Assembly (NCBI RefSeq): GCF_034190915.1
Contig: NW_026947484.1
Coordinates: 71,999,482 to 72,063,481 of the forward strand
DNA: 64,000 nt
DNA from: Cavia porcellus
Lineage: Eukaryota; Chordata; Mammalia; Rodentia; Caviidae
Reading direction: 5' to 3'
Below, one piece after another: positions 1 to 11,556 of the stretch. The notes under the pieces are model-generated. The model had not been told where the DNA came from. It did no database searches and was given only the letters and a program-made list of their open reading frames with translations. The translations under genes were made by a program, and so were the position numbers. The first letter of the stretch is position 1. Each line of letters opens with the position of its first letter.

Positions 1-1340
1 TGCTGATATATTCTTATGCTGAATAGAAGAGATTTTTTTTCAGATGACAAGAATCAATTTTATCTTGATTACTGTCCGCAGTGTTGAGACTATAATTGTA
101 AGCATGATATGCTGCACGGAAGAACAGTAACATAAGATTTAAACCTGGCCTCTTAACAATCTGGCAGAAAACAGATAAAGCTGATATTGATGAGGAGAGA
201 CTGCTCCAAAGGAGCAAATACATGCAGGTGCTTGTTATTTTTAAATTCCTCATTATGCCTTTCTTTCCTGTGTATGGAATAGAGTTACCTCGATTGTTGA
301 GTTTAGTTATTTTCTAATTCCAGAAAGACTGCAGCAAACCAGTTTCCTAGCTCATCACAGTATCTTTTTCACATGATTGGAGGGAGCCATAGAAGTTGCT
401 TAGGTTCCTATTCACCCAAGTGTTCCCCAGAAACTAGTTCGCAGCTCATGTCCAGTTGAAGTTCTAACAGAACTTAACCTCTGGCTCTTCAAAAAAATCG
501 TAACCACACAGACATCAAAACTGCTCAGTCCCACAGTAAGATTCCCAGTTGCATGAGTTGTGAAATCTTATTGTAAACTCATGTGTGCTTAAATTTTTGA
601 GTGTGCATAGATTTATAAGTTTGAGGGGAGGGGGCACAGACAGAAAGAGAAGGAATTCTAAAAAGATTAGTGAAAGATTTAAGAATTCTAGATCTCCTTT
701 CACAATGCCTACATTCCTCAGCAGCATCTATTTATGGTTAGTTGCAGGAATCAAAATTTTGCATCAATTGCTAGAGATTGGTTAAAGCCATTTGCTCACC
801 CTGAAGCAAAATTATCAGTAGTCTGATGACTGGATATGGAGTTATTATTTGATTCATTAACTTAGTTTTGCTGTACTGAGAGCATATTTTGATGGATTTC
901 ATGGACAAAGGCCACCAATTCGTATATTAATTCTATGGTATCGAATCCTGGCTCCAAACCTCTTCACCTGTCTGCCAGATCCTGGAGGGTCTCTAGCAGG
1001 AGGAAACCAAATCAATGCCTCCCAACTTTTAATATGTGTCCCTATTACCTGGAAACCTTTAAAAAACACAGAACCCTGGGCCTGCTCCATGGAAATTCTG
1101 GTTCAGTAGTTCTAGGCTGGACTCAGTAATTAGCTTCCTATAAAGCTTCCAGGAGATGCTAATGGTGCCAGGGGTTCTTTGGCAACCATTGCTTGAAGCA
1201 TCTCGAGGAACAGGGAGAAGTTAATAAGCACCTGCCACTTTCTTTTAGGAAACTACCCTCATGAGCTAGAAATTGGCTTTCTATGTCCATCATTACATTA
1301 ACTTCAAATCTTCTCAATTATTGTAACTTTATAATTAGCC
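1..1340. other. No gene recognised; AT-rich intergenic DNA
   Basis: Only short chance reading frames occur here, on both strands, with no recognisable domain. I see no tRNA-like box pair, no clear poly(A) tail and no TSD. Old, unrecognisable repeat relics cannot be excluded. Confidence 0.6.
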
Positions 1341-3240
1341 CTGTGATCAAGTGTATGTCTTCCAACTTTTTTTTAAAGATTGCCCATTTCTTGTAAATTC
1401 TTTGCATAGTAATATAAATTTATGTAAGTATTTTTAAAGCCTTCTAGATATTGATTACAATTGCTCTGAATCTTCTATACATCAACTCAGGGAGTATTGA
1501 TGTATTCATAGTACTGAAATTTCTTATTCACAAATCAGATATATTCATCTATTTCCACTCTCATTGGTTTCATCGAGCAATGTTTTGTAGTTTTCAATGT
1601 TAATGTCTTGTGCCCAAGTACTTTGCAATTGTTATATTGTGAATGGTATTTTAAATCTTTCAATTTCTGACCATCTATTGCTTGTCTCTGGCTTTATTTT
1701 CTTGGAATGTCTTCAAGTATGATGTTAAAGTAATTCTGGTCCCAAAGAGAGTTGAAAAATAGTCCCTTCTCAATTTCCTAAAAATTTTGTGCAAAATCAG
1801 AATCACTTCTGCCTTAAATGTTTGGTAGAATTCTTTAGGGAAGCAATTAGAGCTCAAAATATTCTTATGAGTTTCTAATTATAAATACAAAATTTTAAAT
1901 AGACACAAGGCTATTAAGATTGTCAGTTTCTTCTTGAGTGAATTTAGGTAGGTTGTCCTACAAATATGCTCTTTAGTCTAAGTTGTCAAATTTATTGTCA
2001 TGTTTATAAAATTATGTTGTAATTTTACTAGCATCTTTATAAAATTGTTATAACATTATTAAAAGTGTTTTAGCTTCTGTAGAATTTGTAATCTCACTTC
2101 TCACTTTTACGTTTTCTGTTATTAAGTGAATGTATATGTTATTAAAATTCTTATTCTCTGTTTATAAATTCCAGATTACTCTGGCCAGTGTTAACAATTT
2201 TACTGATCTCAAAGAACAAGATTTGCTGTTGTTATTTTTCTCTATTGTTTTTGTTTTCTAGTTCGTTGAGTTCAACACTTGTCTTTCATTACTTTCTTCC
2301 ATTTATTTTAAGTTTCATTTGCTCTTCACTTTTTAGTTTCTTAGGAAAGCAACTGAAATACAGCAGTTTATTTCAGGGCTTTCTGTGTTTTCAACACAGG
2401 TTTAGAATACTATGCATTTTATTTTAGATACTTCCCTCACTATATCTAAAATCTTTGGTGGTATTTTTATTTATTTTTGTCCAATTCAAAACATTTCCAA
2501 TTTCTTTTTTGATTTCTTATTTGAGCCACGAGTCACTTAGAAGTATAGTTAGTTTCTAACTATTTTTTCCAGATATGTTTCTATTGATTTCAAATTTAAT
2601 TCTATTAGCTAGAGAATATACTTTGTATTAATTGATCTCTTTTAAACTTATAAAATTTTGTCCTTAGTCTAGAAAATGCTTTAGCTTACTAAATGTCCTA
2701 TGTACACTTGGAGAGAATATATTCTGCTTTGATTAGGTGTAATGTATATAAATAATAATTATTTCAAAATTGATAGTGGAGATCTTCTATATACTTACTG
2801 TTTTTAATTGTGTGTTCTATCAGTAATTGAGGAAAAGGTGCTGAAATAACACTGTAACAGTGGATTTTTCTATTTTTACTGAAGTTACAGGAGGGTTTGC
2901 TTTCTCTATTTTGAAGTTCTAATATTAGAAAAATGTTTAAGTTTGCTATTTTATCTAGATAAATAGATAATTTACCTCTAGTTTTGGAGAAATGGAATTC
3001 TTTGTTCTGGTAACATTCTTTGTGCTTGGATCTAATTAATTCAATATTAATATAGCCACTCACTGCAGCTTTTTTTTTCACTTAATACAATTTTCTGTCT
3101 TGCCTTTAACCTATTTATATCTTTATACTGAAAGTAGGATTCTTAGAGACAACACATAGTTGGAACTTACTTTTTAAATCAAATTTGACAGTCTCTAACT
3201 TTGGAGTTTGCTTAGGCCATTTACATTTACCATGAATATC
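1340..3240 (-). mobile_element. Old L1 (L1M-like) ORF2 fragment
   Basis: Read on the minus strand, this stretch resembles the endonuclease and reverse-transcriptase part of an ancient mammalian L1 ORF2. Near 3,040-3,070 the plus-strand text AATATTAATATAGCCACT matches a widely shared L1 endonuclease passage. Near 1,930-1,990 the text around GTAGGTTGTCCTACAAAT matches the RT linker region. Frames are heavily broken; the longest relic is 105 codons (2,764-3,081). It is a dead fossil with neither a 3' UTR nor a TSD visible. The exact subfamily would need an alignment. Confidence 0.65.
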
Positions 3241-3747
3241 TGTGGGGAAACACTGAAACAAGAAGCTGAACACATGTGCAGGGCTGCAGCATGGCCAACC
3301 GGAGAACAAAGACACACCTCAAAGGGCAAGATAAGGTCACAGTGGAGGACACCCAGCATAGCTGTAGGCATTTCACTCCTGTAGTGAAAAGCAACATGGA
3401 GATCTTCTCCTAAATTAACATAAGATAGTTCTCCTAAAGTAAACATAATCTATTACTTGGCAAGGTCCTTGAACAACTCCCAAGGTCTGTTCAGCTTCCT
3501 GCATTTTCCACTCTAACCCCTTCTTAGTTTGAAACTAGATATATACAAGCCACCCAGAGACATTCTTTGCCTTAGCCCCCAGAGTCTTGAGGTCTGCAGA
3601 GGGTTTTGATCCTCCTAGAGCCCTTAAATCACACCCCTTGTCTCATTTATTTTAAGCTTTTGCCATACACTCATTTGGGAGATTGGGGATCTTGGCCAGG
3701 TCCACAATAAATATCTACCTGATGAGATCTTAGCCTAACTTTTCACT
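3241..3747 (+). mobile_element. Possible solo LTR (class I ERV-like)
   Basis: The segment starts TGTGGGGAAAC. It contains a TATA-like ATATATACAAG near 3,540 and an AATAAA near 3,705, and it ends close to a TTTTCA. That order (TG, TATA, poly(A) signal, CA) is LTR-like. It sits at the end of the recognisable L1 relic. No internal retroviral sequence and no clear TSD are seen, so both boundaries are approximate. Confidence 0.4.
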
Positions 3748-3889
3748 GTTTAATTTTTATTTGGCTCATTGCTTCATTTTCTACCTGTTAGTTTTTCAGA
3801 CTTGCTTGGATAAGTCATCATGTCAAGTGATTCTGTGCTTTGGCTTTTTATGGCTTATTATCTGTAATTCTGTGTAAGTGGCTAGTTTA

Positions 3890-4420
3890 CGGTAGTGGAT
3901 TTTAAGACATACTACCCCCAAATACTGCATCTTGGCACACTAAATATTTTCAAGAATTTGAGAAAACTCAAGAAGCAAAAGTATCACTCTCCCCATCACC
4001 TGTATGTCTTCAATTTTAGGTCACAAAACTTAGGAAAGTTTTTACCTTCTTCTGACCTTCTTCATAATACATGATATGAGAGGTTCTCTCCCTTTTCCAG
4101 AGGAAAGAAATACCTTTATCTCCAACAAAAAAGGGCCCAGAGATGAATCTAAAAAGACTAAGCATTGCTAGGTTTCCCCACTGTCTTAGACCTAGGTATA
4201 CCCCTGTCTCCTATTTTTCTATCACTAATCACTCTTCATCAAACCTACTATAAAAGTTCTCCAGTTTGCTTGTTGGGTTTTCTTTCCTTCTGAAAGCTCC
4301 CTTTTCACGTAAAACTTACTAAATAGATACGTATGTTTTTCTCTTATTGATCTGCTTTTTTTATTATGGAGGTCTCAGCCAGAAACCCAAGATGAATAGG
4401 GAAAGAATATATTTACTATC
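3890..4420 (+). mobile_element. Possible ERVL-type LTR fragment
   Basis: The 3' part (about 4,330-4,420) reads CTTATTGATCTGCTTTT, then GGTCTCAGCCAGAAACC, then AAGATGAATAGGG. This string resembles the U5/leader edge of mammalian ERVL-class LTRs. A degenerate poly(A) signal (ACTAAATAGATACG) precedes it. No TSD is seen. The family assignment is from memory of the motif and is moderate at best. Confidence 0.4.
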
Positions 4421-5820
4421 TTACGAGGGTGAAGTGGTCTTTAGCATCAGGGTACACTTAAGGAATATTATACCATTATGTATACAATATGAAACTTCAT
4501 ACCTTATTTTATATTTATTTATTGTTTATATTTCTTTATTGCAGTTTTTGTGCCACTATGGTTATGCATGTTTTGAAGTTCACCAATCTTTTCTTTGACA
4601 ATGTATAATTAACTATTAATCCTATGCAGCCTCTGCTTTTGTTCATAGCAGTTTGGTTTTAATTTTTTATTTTCTTCTATGTCTCCAAAATGCCTTACCT
4701 CTAGCCTCTTAAACACATAATGTGATTATAATAAATCTTTGTCTATTAACTATGTCTTCCTCACTTGTGGGGCAGTTATGTTCAATTTAATTTTACCTTA
4801 GTTATCAATATGTTCATACTTCTTTATAACCACAGTAATATTTAATTCATACATAGTAATATTTCATTGTAATATTGCTTGAACAACACACTAAATGTTA
4901 CTTTATTGGATGCTAAATGTTTTACGTTCTTATGAATATTCTTGGTATTTTAGTTCTTGGATGCATTTACACTACCTGGAAATTGATTACTTGGAAGTCT
5001 CACTTTCAAGCTTTGTTAAGTAAAATCATAGCAACATATGCTTTAGAGCTACTGCTGAGTTAAAACTCTTCCAAGAACTCTAGGAGACGTCCATAGATTA
5101 CAAGGTTTTATATTATTCCTGACAGGAAGAAGTATTCCCAGATCTGTGCAAACTCTTGTGATTAATCCCTCTATTCTGTGCGAGTACTTCCTTTTCCGGT
5201 CACATAAACCAATGATTATTTCTCAGTTGAAGAGTAAGTGGAGATGTTTCACAAAGCTGTAGTACCTCTTTGTTCACAATTCTCTGCTCTGGAACTCTTT
5301 CCTATAGACTTCCGCTGCCTTAATCTCCCCAGAGTTAGTTCTTTACTTCACTCTGAGAGATCACTGGTCTCCGCCAATTAACTACTCATGCGTTAAGCAG
5401 ATATTATTTACATAATTATTGGAAGGCATACAGAAATGTTTATGATACATGCCATGCAAAGCTACACAAAAATTCTACAGACTATAGGATTAAGGTATCA
5501 GAAACAAATGTCTTATGTGAAAATAAACAAACAAAATATGATATGAAATATGCTAAAATGTTAGCAGTCCTGTCTAGATGATGAGATTGTGAGTCTTTTT
5601 GTTCTTTTTCATTATAGTTTTTCTATATTTTCTAAATTATTATAGTAAATACATATCATCCTTAAAAAAGGAAAATTTATGCTTTTTCTTTTAAAATAAG
5701 ATAAGGAGGACAAAAATCAGAGAAATTTTGAGAAAAAACAACAGAAACTTAAAAGTTATTGTTTAGCTATCTCTCCTAGAAGCTCACACAAGCACTTCTG
5801 TGCTTGGTCCCTGCAGTTAT
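4421..5820. other. AT-rich DNA with L1M 3'-UTR-like tails
   Basis: No gene is seen. About 4,800-5,030 looks like a minus-strand ancient L1 3' UTR. About 5,440-5,690 looks like the plus-strand 3' tail of an ancient L1, with a GTTAGCAGTCCTGTCTAGATG passage followed by a T-rich run around TTTTTCTATATTTTCTAAA. Both are weak, decayed matches. Confidence 0.4.
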
Positions 5821-5834
5821 AAAACACACTCACA

Positions 5835-5930
5835 GGCTGGAGATGTGGCTCAGTGGTAGAGCTCTTGCCTTGCATGCACAAGCCCTGGGTTTGATTCCTA
5901 GTACAAAAAAAAATTTAAAAATACAGAAAT
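5835..5930 (+). repeat. ID-like tRNA-derived SINE
   Basis: The body starts GGCTGGAGATGTGGCTCAGT with a pol III A-box-like GTGGCTCAGTGGTAGAG and a B-box-like GGGTTTGATTCC. The tRNA-Ala-like body is followed by an A-rich tail. Direct repeats AAAACACACTCA (5,821-5,832) and AAAACATACTCA (5,931-5,942) flank it with one mismatch and are the TSD. Confidence 0.85.
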
Positions 5931-5944
5931 AAAACATACTCATG

Positions 5945-8900
5945 AGTCTCTATGACAATACATTGATACATTGATTAATACATTGTTTAAAATAAAGAAA
6001 GGAGTTGAGCCTCCAGAATTTAGCAATCAGAATTTTAACCCTACAGTGTCAGGTAGAAAGGAGCCAACCCTCATAAAATGTTAATAATGCTTTCTTTGTT
6101 CGTAAAAAAAGTGTTCCACCTATAGTGGACCAGGCTCTTAGAACATTTTGAACTTTAGAGAAAAATGATAGGAGAAACTTTAAGCAATTAACTCAGCTTC
6201 CTTTTGATTGCTAAATTACTCTACTGCATTACTTTACCCTTTGATCACATTCCTGTCATGATGCTCATTTTATAGAGAAATATCTATTTATTCCAAAATG
6301 CCCAGCTAATCTACATAGTTGGCACATTCACTCAGTCAGTCATCAAGAATATACTTAGTGTTTATGGAGACAAAGCACTGAGTGCTAGATGGCTCAGCTA
6401 AAGGACACCAATCTTGGTCTCATAATCAGACACGAACTCAAAAGGTAATGCAGTGCCTCAAAAGGTGTGACCACAGATAACATTTTAACCTCTAAGTTTT
6501 AGCTTGCTTTTCAACAACTGGTAGAAGTTATAAGTTCGTAAGAGAGTAGTGAAAAATCAATCTAAAAGTGTCCATTTTATAGAAAGCTCTCAAATCTACA
6601 TTAATCTAAATGAAACCTGGGAAGCTATAAAATAAATATTTACATTTCATTCCAGAATATCACTCTAGCTAAGAAAAAATATATTCAAAAAACAGTTGCT
6701 ATGTGGTAAAATATAGTTATGCACCTTAACATTTAATGCCAAGGATAGGAGCTGAGAGAAAGAAGGCATCCCATGCTGCTGAAAATGGCCAGAGAAAGCT
6801 GTGTGAAACCAGACTCTACCTGTCCCTAGATGCAGAGAGCTAAGAGGTTGTCACTCCCACCTTAACAACAAAAATCTAAATGCATTGAAAAATCAATAAC
6901 TTTTTTAAGTATTCCAGTAGAACCGATAGGAAGGAAGGACAGTCCCATTGATATAAGAGAAAAATGGAAATTTACAATAGATGCTGTTGCCTGACCATTT
7001 CATCAGGAAGCAATTTAAAAATTACAAAGATTTTAAAATGTCAGGGTCCAAAGAGAAAACCCAGTGAAAACAATTTACTTTCTCTTTTGGGCATATTAAA
7101 TGAATGTATTCACTGAAATACGGTAGGTTATGTTTATATCTCTGACTCCGCTATCTCTTCAAGTCCAACTGTTAGGCAGAAAATCAGACACTGGCAGTCA
7201 TGGAGGTAGCAGGATAAGCACTATGTGAAAAGCAAAGATGGTATGGGATTTTTCTCTCTCTCTCTTTTTTCCTTCATTTTCTTAATTATCAGCTACAGTT
7301 AAAGTGCAAGCAAGCTTATAGTTCCAAGCTTTAGCCCAAGAGTATATAACCACCTCTGAGTATGCTGCTAAGGTCCCGGGCCCATACCAAACCCAAGTCC
7401 ATGGGTGAGGGTTTGGGGAAAATGTCAAGGTCTCAAACTAAATAAAAACATTCCACCTAGTGCATATTCAACAACCTTCTCCTGTCAGGAGTTGATTAAA
7501 AGAGCTCATTAGAAAAAAAAGCACTTCAAAGGAAGGAGACGATGATATTCCTTGAAGGATCCATTTAACCAGAGATCTAACTCATTACAACTGCCATCGT
7601 GGCCCTTCCTGTCCCGACACTTGAAGGTGTGTTCTATCATATGAAAAAATCTATCATATATTCTGTACGACTGCCTGTGTGTCTTGTCTGGATTTTATTA
7701 TTGAAGACACAAAGAAGTGAGGAAAATTGCCTGCTCCTGCAATATTAGGATCCAGCTTCCAACTGACACAACTACATGGGTAGTTGAAGGGCTTCAAAAC
7801 ATAAATCTACAGGACAAAACAATGAAGGAACTTCAGCAGATGGGAGATTTCCACACCTTTTTGAAGATGAGAAAATCAAGCAGTCTGGTTCATTCACGCA
7901 AAGGAATGTAGGGAGGAGGCAACTGGAAGGAAGGAAGCTTAATTACATTGCAGAATTTAGGGATCAGCTCTTAGAGGACCCAGGGTAAGGCGGAGGAAGG
8001 GGAGGAACAGGGCTGAAATACCAGGTAGAAAACTGTGCTAACCTGAAAGTCAATCTGGAAATTTCCTTTGCTGGTCCCACCTTACCTGGGACGCAAAGGC
8101 AGCCAGAGAGATGCAATAAATATAATCAGTTTTCACTAGTCCTCCTATTCTGCTTTAATTTTCTTCATCACATTATTGCCAGCAGACATTATTATCTAGT
8201 ACTGCATTCACTGATCCACAGTTTATTTTCTCTGTAAATGAGAAGGCTCCAAAAAGACCAGAAGTTTAATAGTCTTCAAGTCTTTCCTGTTAGTACCTGG
8301 CAAATAGTAAGCACTCAGTGGATATTTGGGACGTGAATAACTGAATGAGTGAATGAACCAGCCAACAATATTAACAATGAGGACATTATGCAATAATTTT
8401 CTTTCATTTTCAGATCTATTACATTTTTCTCTGAGTTTTGAACCTTTGGATTAGTATTGCATACTATTCCAAGAGGAAGGAAGAACACGACCAAACAGTC
8501 ACAGGAAGAAGAAAGCAGGGGCACTGAGCATCAAAAGGTCTTCCGGACGCCGTGCCTCCTTCTCCTGGAGTGTGCTTTCTGAAGCTCCTTAGAGAAGATC
8601 CCATGCTAATTCTCACTGCACTCTCATGATCCTCAGTATCAAAGTACTTTTTAAACACAGCTATTCTAAAACGTTCCTCTTGAAAATGTGTGACATTTTG
8701 ATTTGCATCCTTCTCACTCGAGAGCGCTTGTGAAGTCTGACAGCTCTGCTTTCACAGAACCCACGTCTCCTCGGCTGAGAGGCGATGCAACCAAGCAGCA
8801 CTGAAAAGCATGGTGACCACGAATGCCAAGGCGTGTTCTTATTTCTGAAAGCCACTCCATTGTCACTGCTGACCTGGAGATAGCAAAGGCCGCACACTCA

Positions 8901-9367
8901 GGAGAGGGACAATTTCTACCCTAGCAGTTTGGGTTGACAGCACACAAGCCACTTAGGGCCCTCACTGACATCTAGATCTAGACCAGGAGATATTTGTAGC
9001 AAACAAAATGATTTTTTAAATGAAACAACAAATTAAAGCCCTGTAAGATTTACCTACAGATCTGTAAACAAAGATGGCACCATGGTGTCACAGGTGATTT
9101 TCAGATCTCCAGATCACAGACTAGGTCACCAGCTGTCAGACTTGTGATTCTGAAAGAGGAGCTTGCTGTGGTTTATCTCAGGGTGCAGGTGCCTGCCTCT
9201 ATCCTATCCAAGGTCATCTGAACACAGTGCCAAACCCACAGCGGATGGGACATTCTATATGTGAAATATCTATAGCAACCAACCAACCTTTTCTGCAAAA
9301 AGCAGAAAAATGGCCTGCTTCCTTAAGTTCTGCCTTTGATTCCACATAACCTAGTGGACTAAAGGCC
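5945..9367. other. No gene recognised
   Basis: Unassigned sequence with a short CT run near 7,253-7,264 and a somewhat less AT-rich patch at 8,500-9,000. The longest frames are under 80 codons and have no recognisable domain. I find no convincing SINE or LTR. Confidence 0.55.
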
Positions 9368-9378
9368 AAGCTCTTTTT

Positions 9379-9487
9379 TTTTTTTTTTTTTGTCTTTTTC
9401 ATTTTGATCGGTACCGGGGATTGAACTCATGACCATCTGCTTGTAAGGCAGGTACTTATGCCTCTGAGCTAAATCCCCAGCCCCCAC
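9379..9487 (-). repeat. Young tRNA-derived SINE, minus strand
   Basis: On the plus strand it reads as a long T run, a GTCTTTTTCATTTTGATCGG tail, then the reverse complement of the tRNA-like body ending in CTAAATCCCCAGCC. An 11-bp perfect TSD, AAGCTCTTTTT, lies at 9,368-9,378 and 9,488-9,498. It belongs to the same family as the copies at 48,985, 62,491 and 63,164. Confidence 0.9.
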
Positions 9488-9498
9488 AAGCTCTTTTT

Positions 9499-11440
9499 CT
9501 AATATATTACCTCCTTCAGGAAAGAGCTGAGAACAAACAGTGAGCACTGACACTAAAAATGTCTCTTCTTAAGATAATCTGAAAGCAAACCTCAGGGGGT
9601 GTCATAAAAGCCCACTCATTATTCAGGCACCTGTCCGTGCAGCTGACCATCCATTCTATAAATACCTGCTGTCACAACTGCTCTTGCAGTGAAATAAACA
9701 TAATATAAAAGATTTGCCATATAGCAGCTTTCCTAAATTTTTCAGTGCAAACTGTTGATATACCATGAAATTTCTGGAAGAACCCTTATTACAAACACTG
9801 CATGGCCAAGATATATTGTTGCAGAACTTTTTTGCTTTTTTTTTCCTTAAAAAAGCCAGCCACTTTTTAATACCTAGCTTATTAAGTGAATATATTTTCT
9901 CATCAGTTAGGATGACAAAGTGATGTTAAACATCAAAGCATAAAAACGTGAAATCTAGTGCACACACAAGGGCTTCTGAAAGAAACAAAATTGTTCCCAG
10001 GACAGAGTAAATAGCCAAAACCATGGTATTCGTGCATTTAAAGAAAGAATGAAAAGAAAGATAGCAATCAAAAATAGAAGCACAGAAAACAGGAAACCAA
10101 ACAAGAAGCAGTGTTTGTGCTTATTAAATACTGTGTGGTGGAAAGAGATTGAGGTTCTAGAGAAGACAAGGATTCCAGTTTTTTTCTTTCTCCTGGCAAA
10201 ACCCCAATATTCCATCAGGCCGAGCTGAAATAGTCAAGGCTATCTCAGTTCTGATCTTGGTCTCACTAAGCAACATTTAACATTTAGCAACATTTATAAG
10301 CAGCATTATAAACACGAGTCCCTCACATGGACTTTGGCCAATAGCAATAAATGTTGGCGAGTAGATAGAAACCATCCATGAGTTTAACAATTAGATAATT
10401 GAACACAATAACCTCATCCTTGGTCTGTTTTCAGGTTTGCAATCTAACAAAAGCAATTTAATTTCATAAAGGTATAAAATAATTTATATAAAGACTCTCA
10501 TATAGTAGAAAGAAGTTATTTGGCCAAGTGTCATAAAATTTGGTCTGGAGAAACACAGTTGATATTTAGAAAAGGGACCTAAATAAGACTTCCACACAGA
10601 AGCACTTGGAGGTGAGTACTATGTAAATGCTGACACTGAACGCCACAGGAAGAGTGAAAAGGAAAAGCTATGTCTTGCCTTGAAGGGAGCCACTTAAGCA
10701 AAGACTGAGTGGGGTTAAAGTGACTGCTTCAGCAAAAGATGGAAACTGTCCTCAGCTTCAGGGAACAGAGCAGAGATCAAAAACATGAGATCTAAACTTC
10801 AAGTAAGACCAAGTTGAAGTGGAAGAAGATAAGGACACATCAGTTCTTAAGTCATCTAAATATTACACGACAGCAATGCAAAACTTTCTTAATTGGTAAG
10901 AAGCTCAATCAGGTGATGCTTTGAGAAATGGGAAAGTTCCAAAATAACATTGCCATGGCTGAATACTCAAAAGTACACTTGTAACTACCAATAATTTACA
11001 TTCTGGTATAGAGTCAGTATGTTGGTAGTCTCAATCCAAATCCTTGAATGAAAGATAAAATGGTAAGTGGAGGGCAGGGCGGACAGCTCAGGACTACTGG
11101 ATCCTGTATCAGAATGGTATTATAACGTGCAGAAGCCACCGAGGAACACAAATCTTTACCATTTCATAATGCTGAATTGGACTCCAAACATCTCCAGAAA
11201 GGTCCAAGAGATACCTTTGCAAGAATAACCTTATCTTTCATAATTGCCATGAAAATATTAAAACCTGGAATGGATTTATTTTTCTGAGAATTTGACAAGA
11301 AGTTAGTATTGTCAGGCAATGTCCACATGCAAAATCTTTCAAGTAGAGACAGAGAAACTCAGCAACTCTCTGAAAATGTGTTTGCATATTTTGAGGAGTT
11401 GGAGCAGAGGGGGACAGAAAAAGTTTTTTCTTTGAATCAA
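9499..11440. other. No gene recognised
   Basis: AT-rich sequence without a supported coding frame, SINE or LTR. A run of similar short words occurs at 10,270-10,310 (variants of CATTTA around AGCAACATTTA), which is low-complexity. Confidence 0.5.
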
Positions 11441-11452
11441 AAATAAAAGCTT

Positions 11453-11544
11453 GGGCCGGGGATATAGCTCAGCAGCACAGCAACTTCCTGGCAAGCACTG
11501 GGTCATGAGTTTGATCCCCAGTACCAAAAATAAATTAATTAATT
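11453..11544 (+). repeat. ID-like tRNA-derived SINE
   Basis: The body begins GGGCCGGGGATATAGCTCAG and holds a B-box-like GAGTTTGATCCCCAG, then a tail of AATT/AAAT repeats. A perfect 12-bp TSD, AAATAAAAGCTT, is at 11,441-11,452 and 11,545-11,556. The tRNA-like body is shorter than in the young copies, so it is a variant subfamily. Confidence 0.9.
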
Positions 11545-11556
11545 AAATAAAAGCTT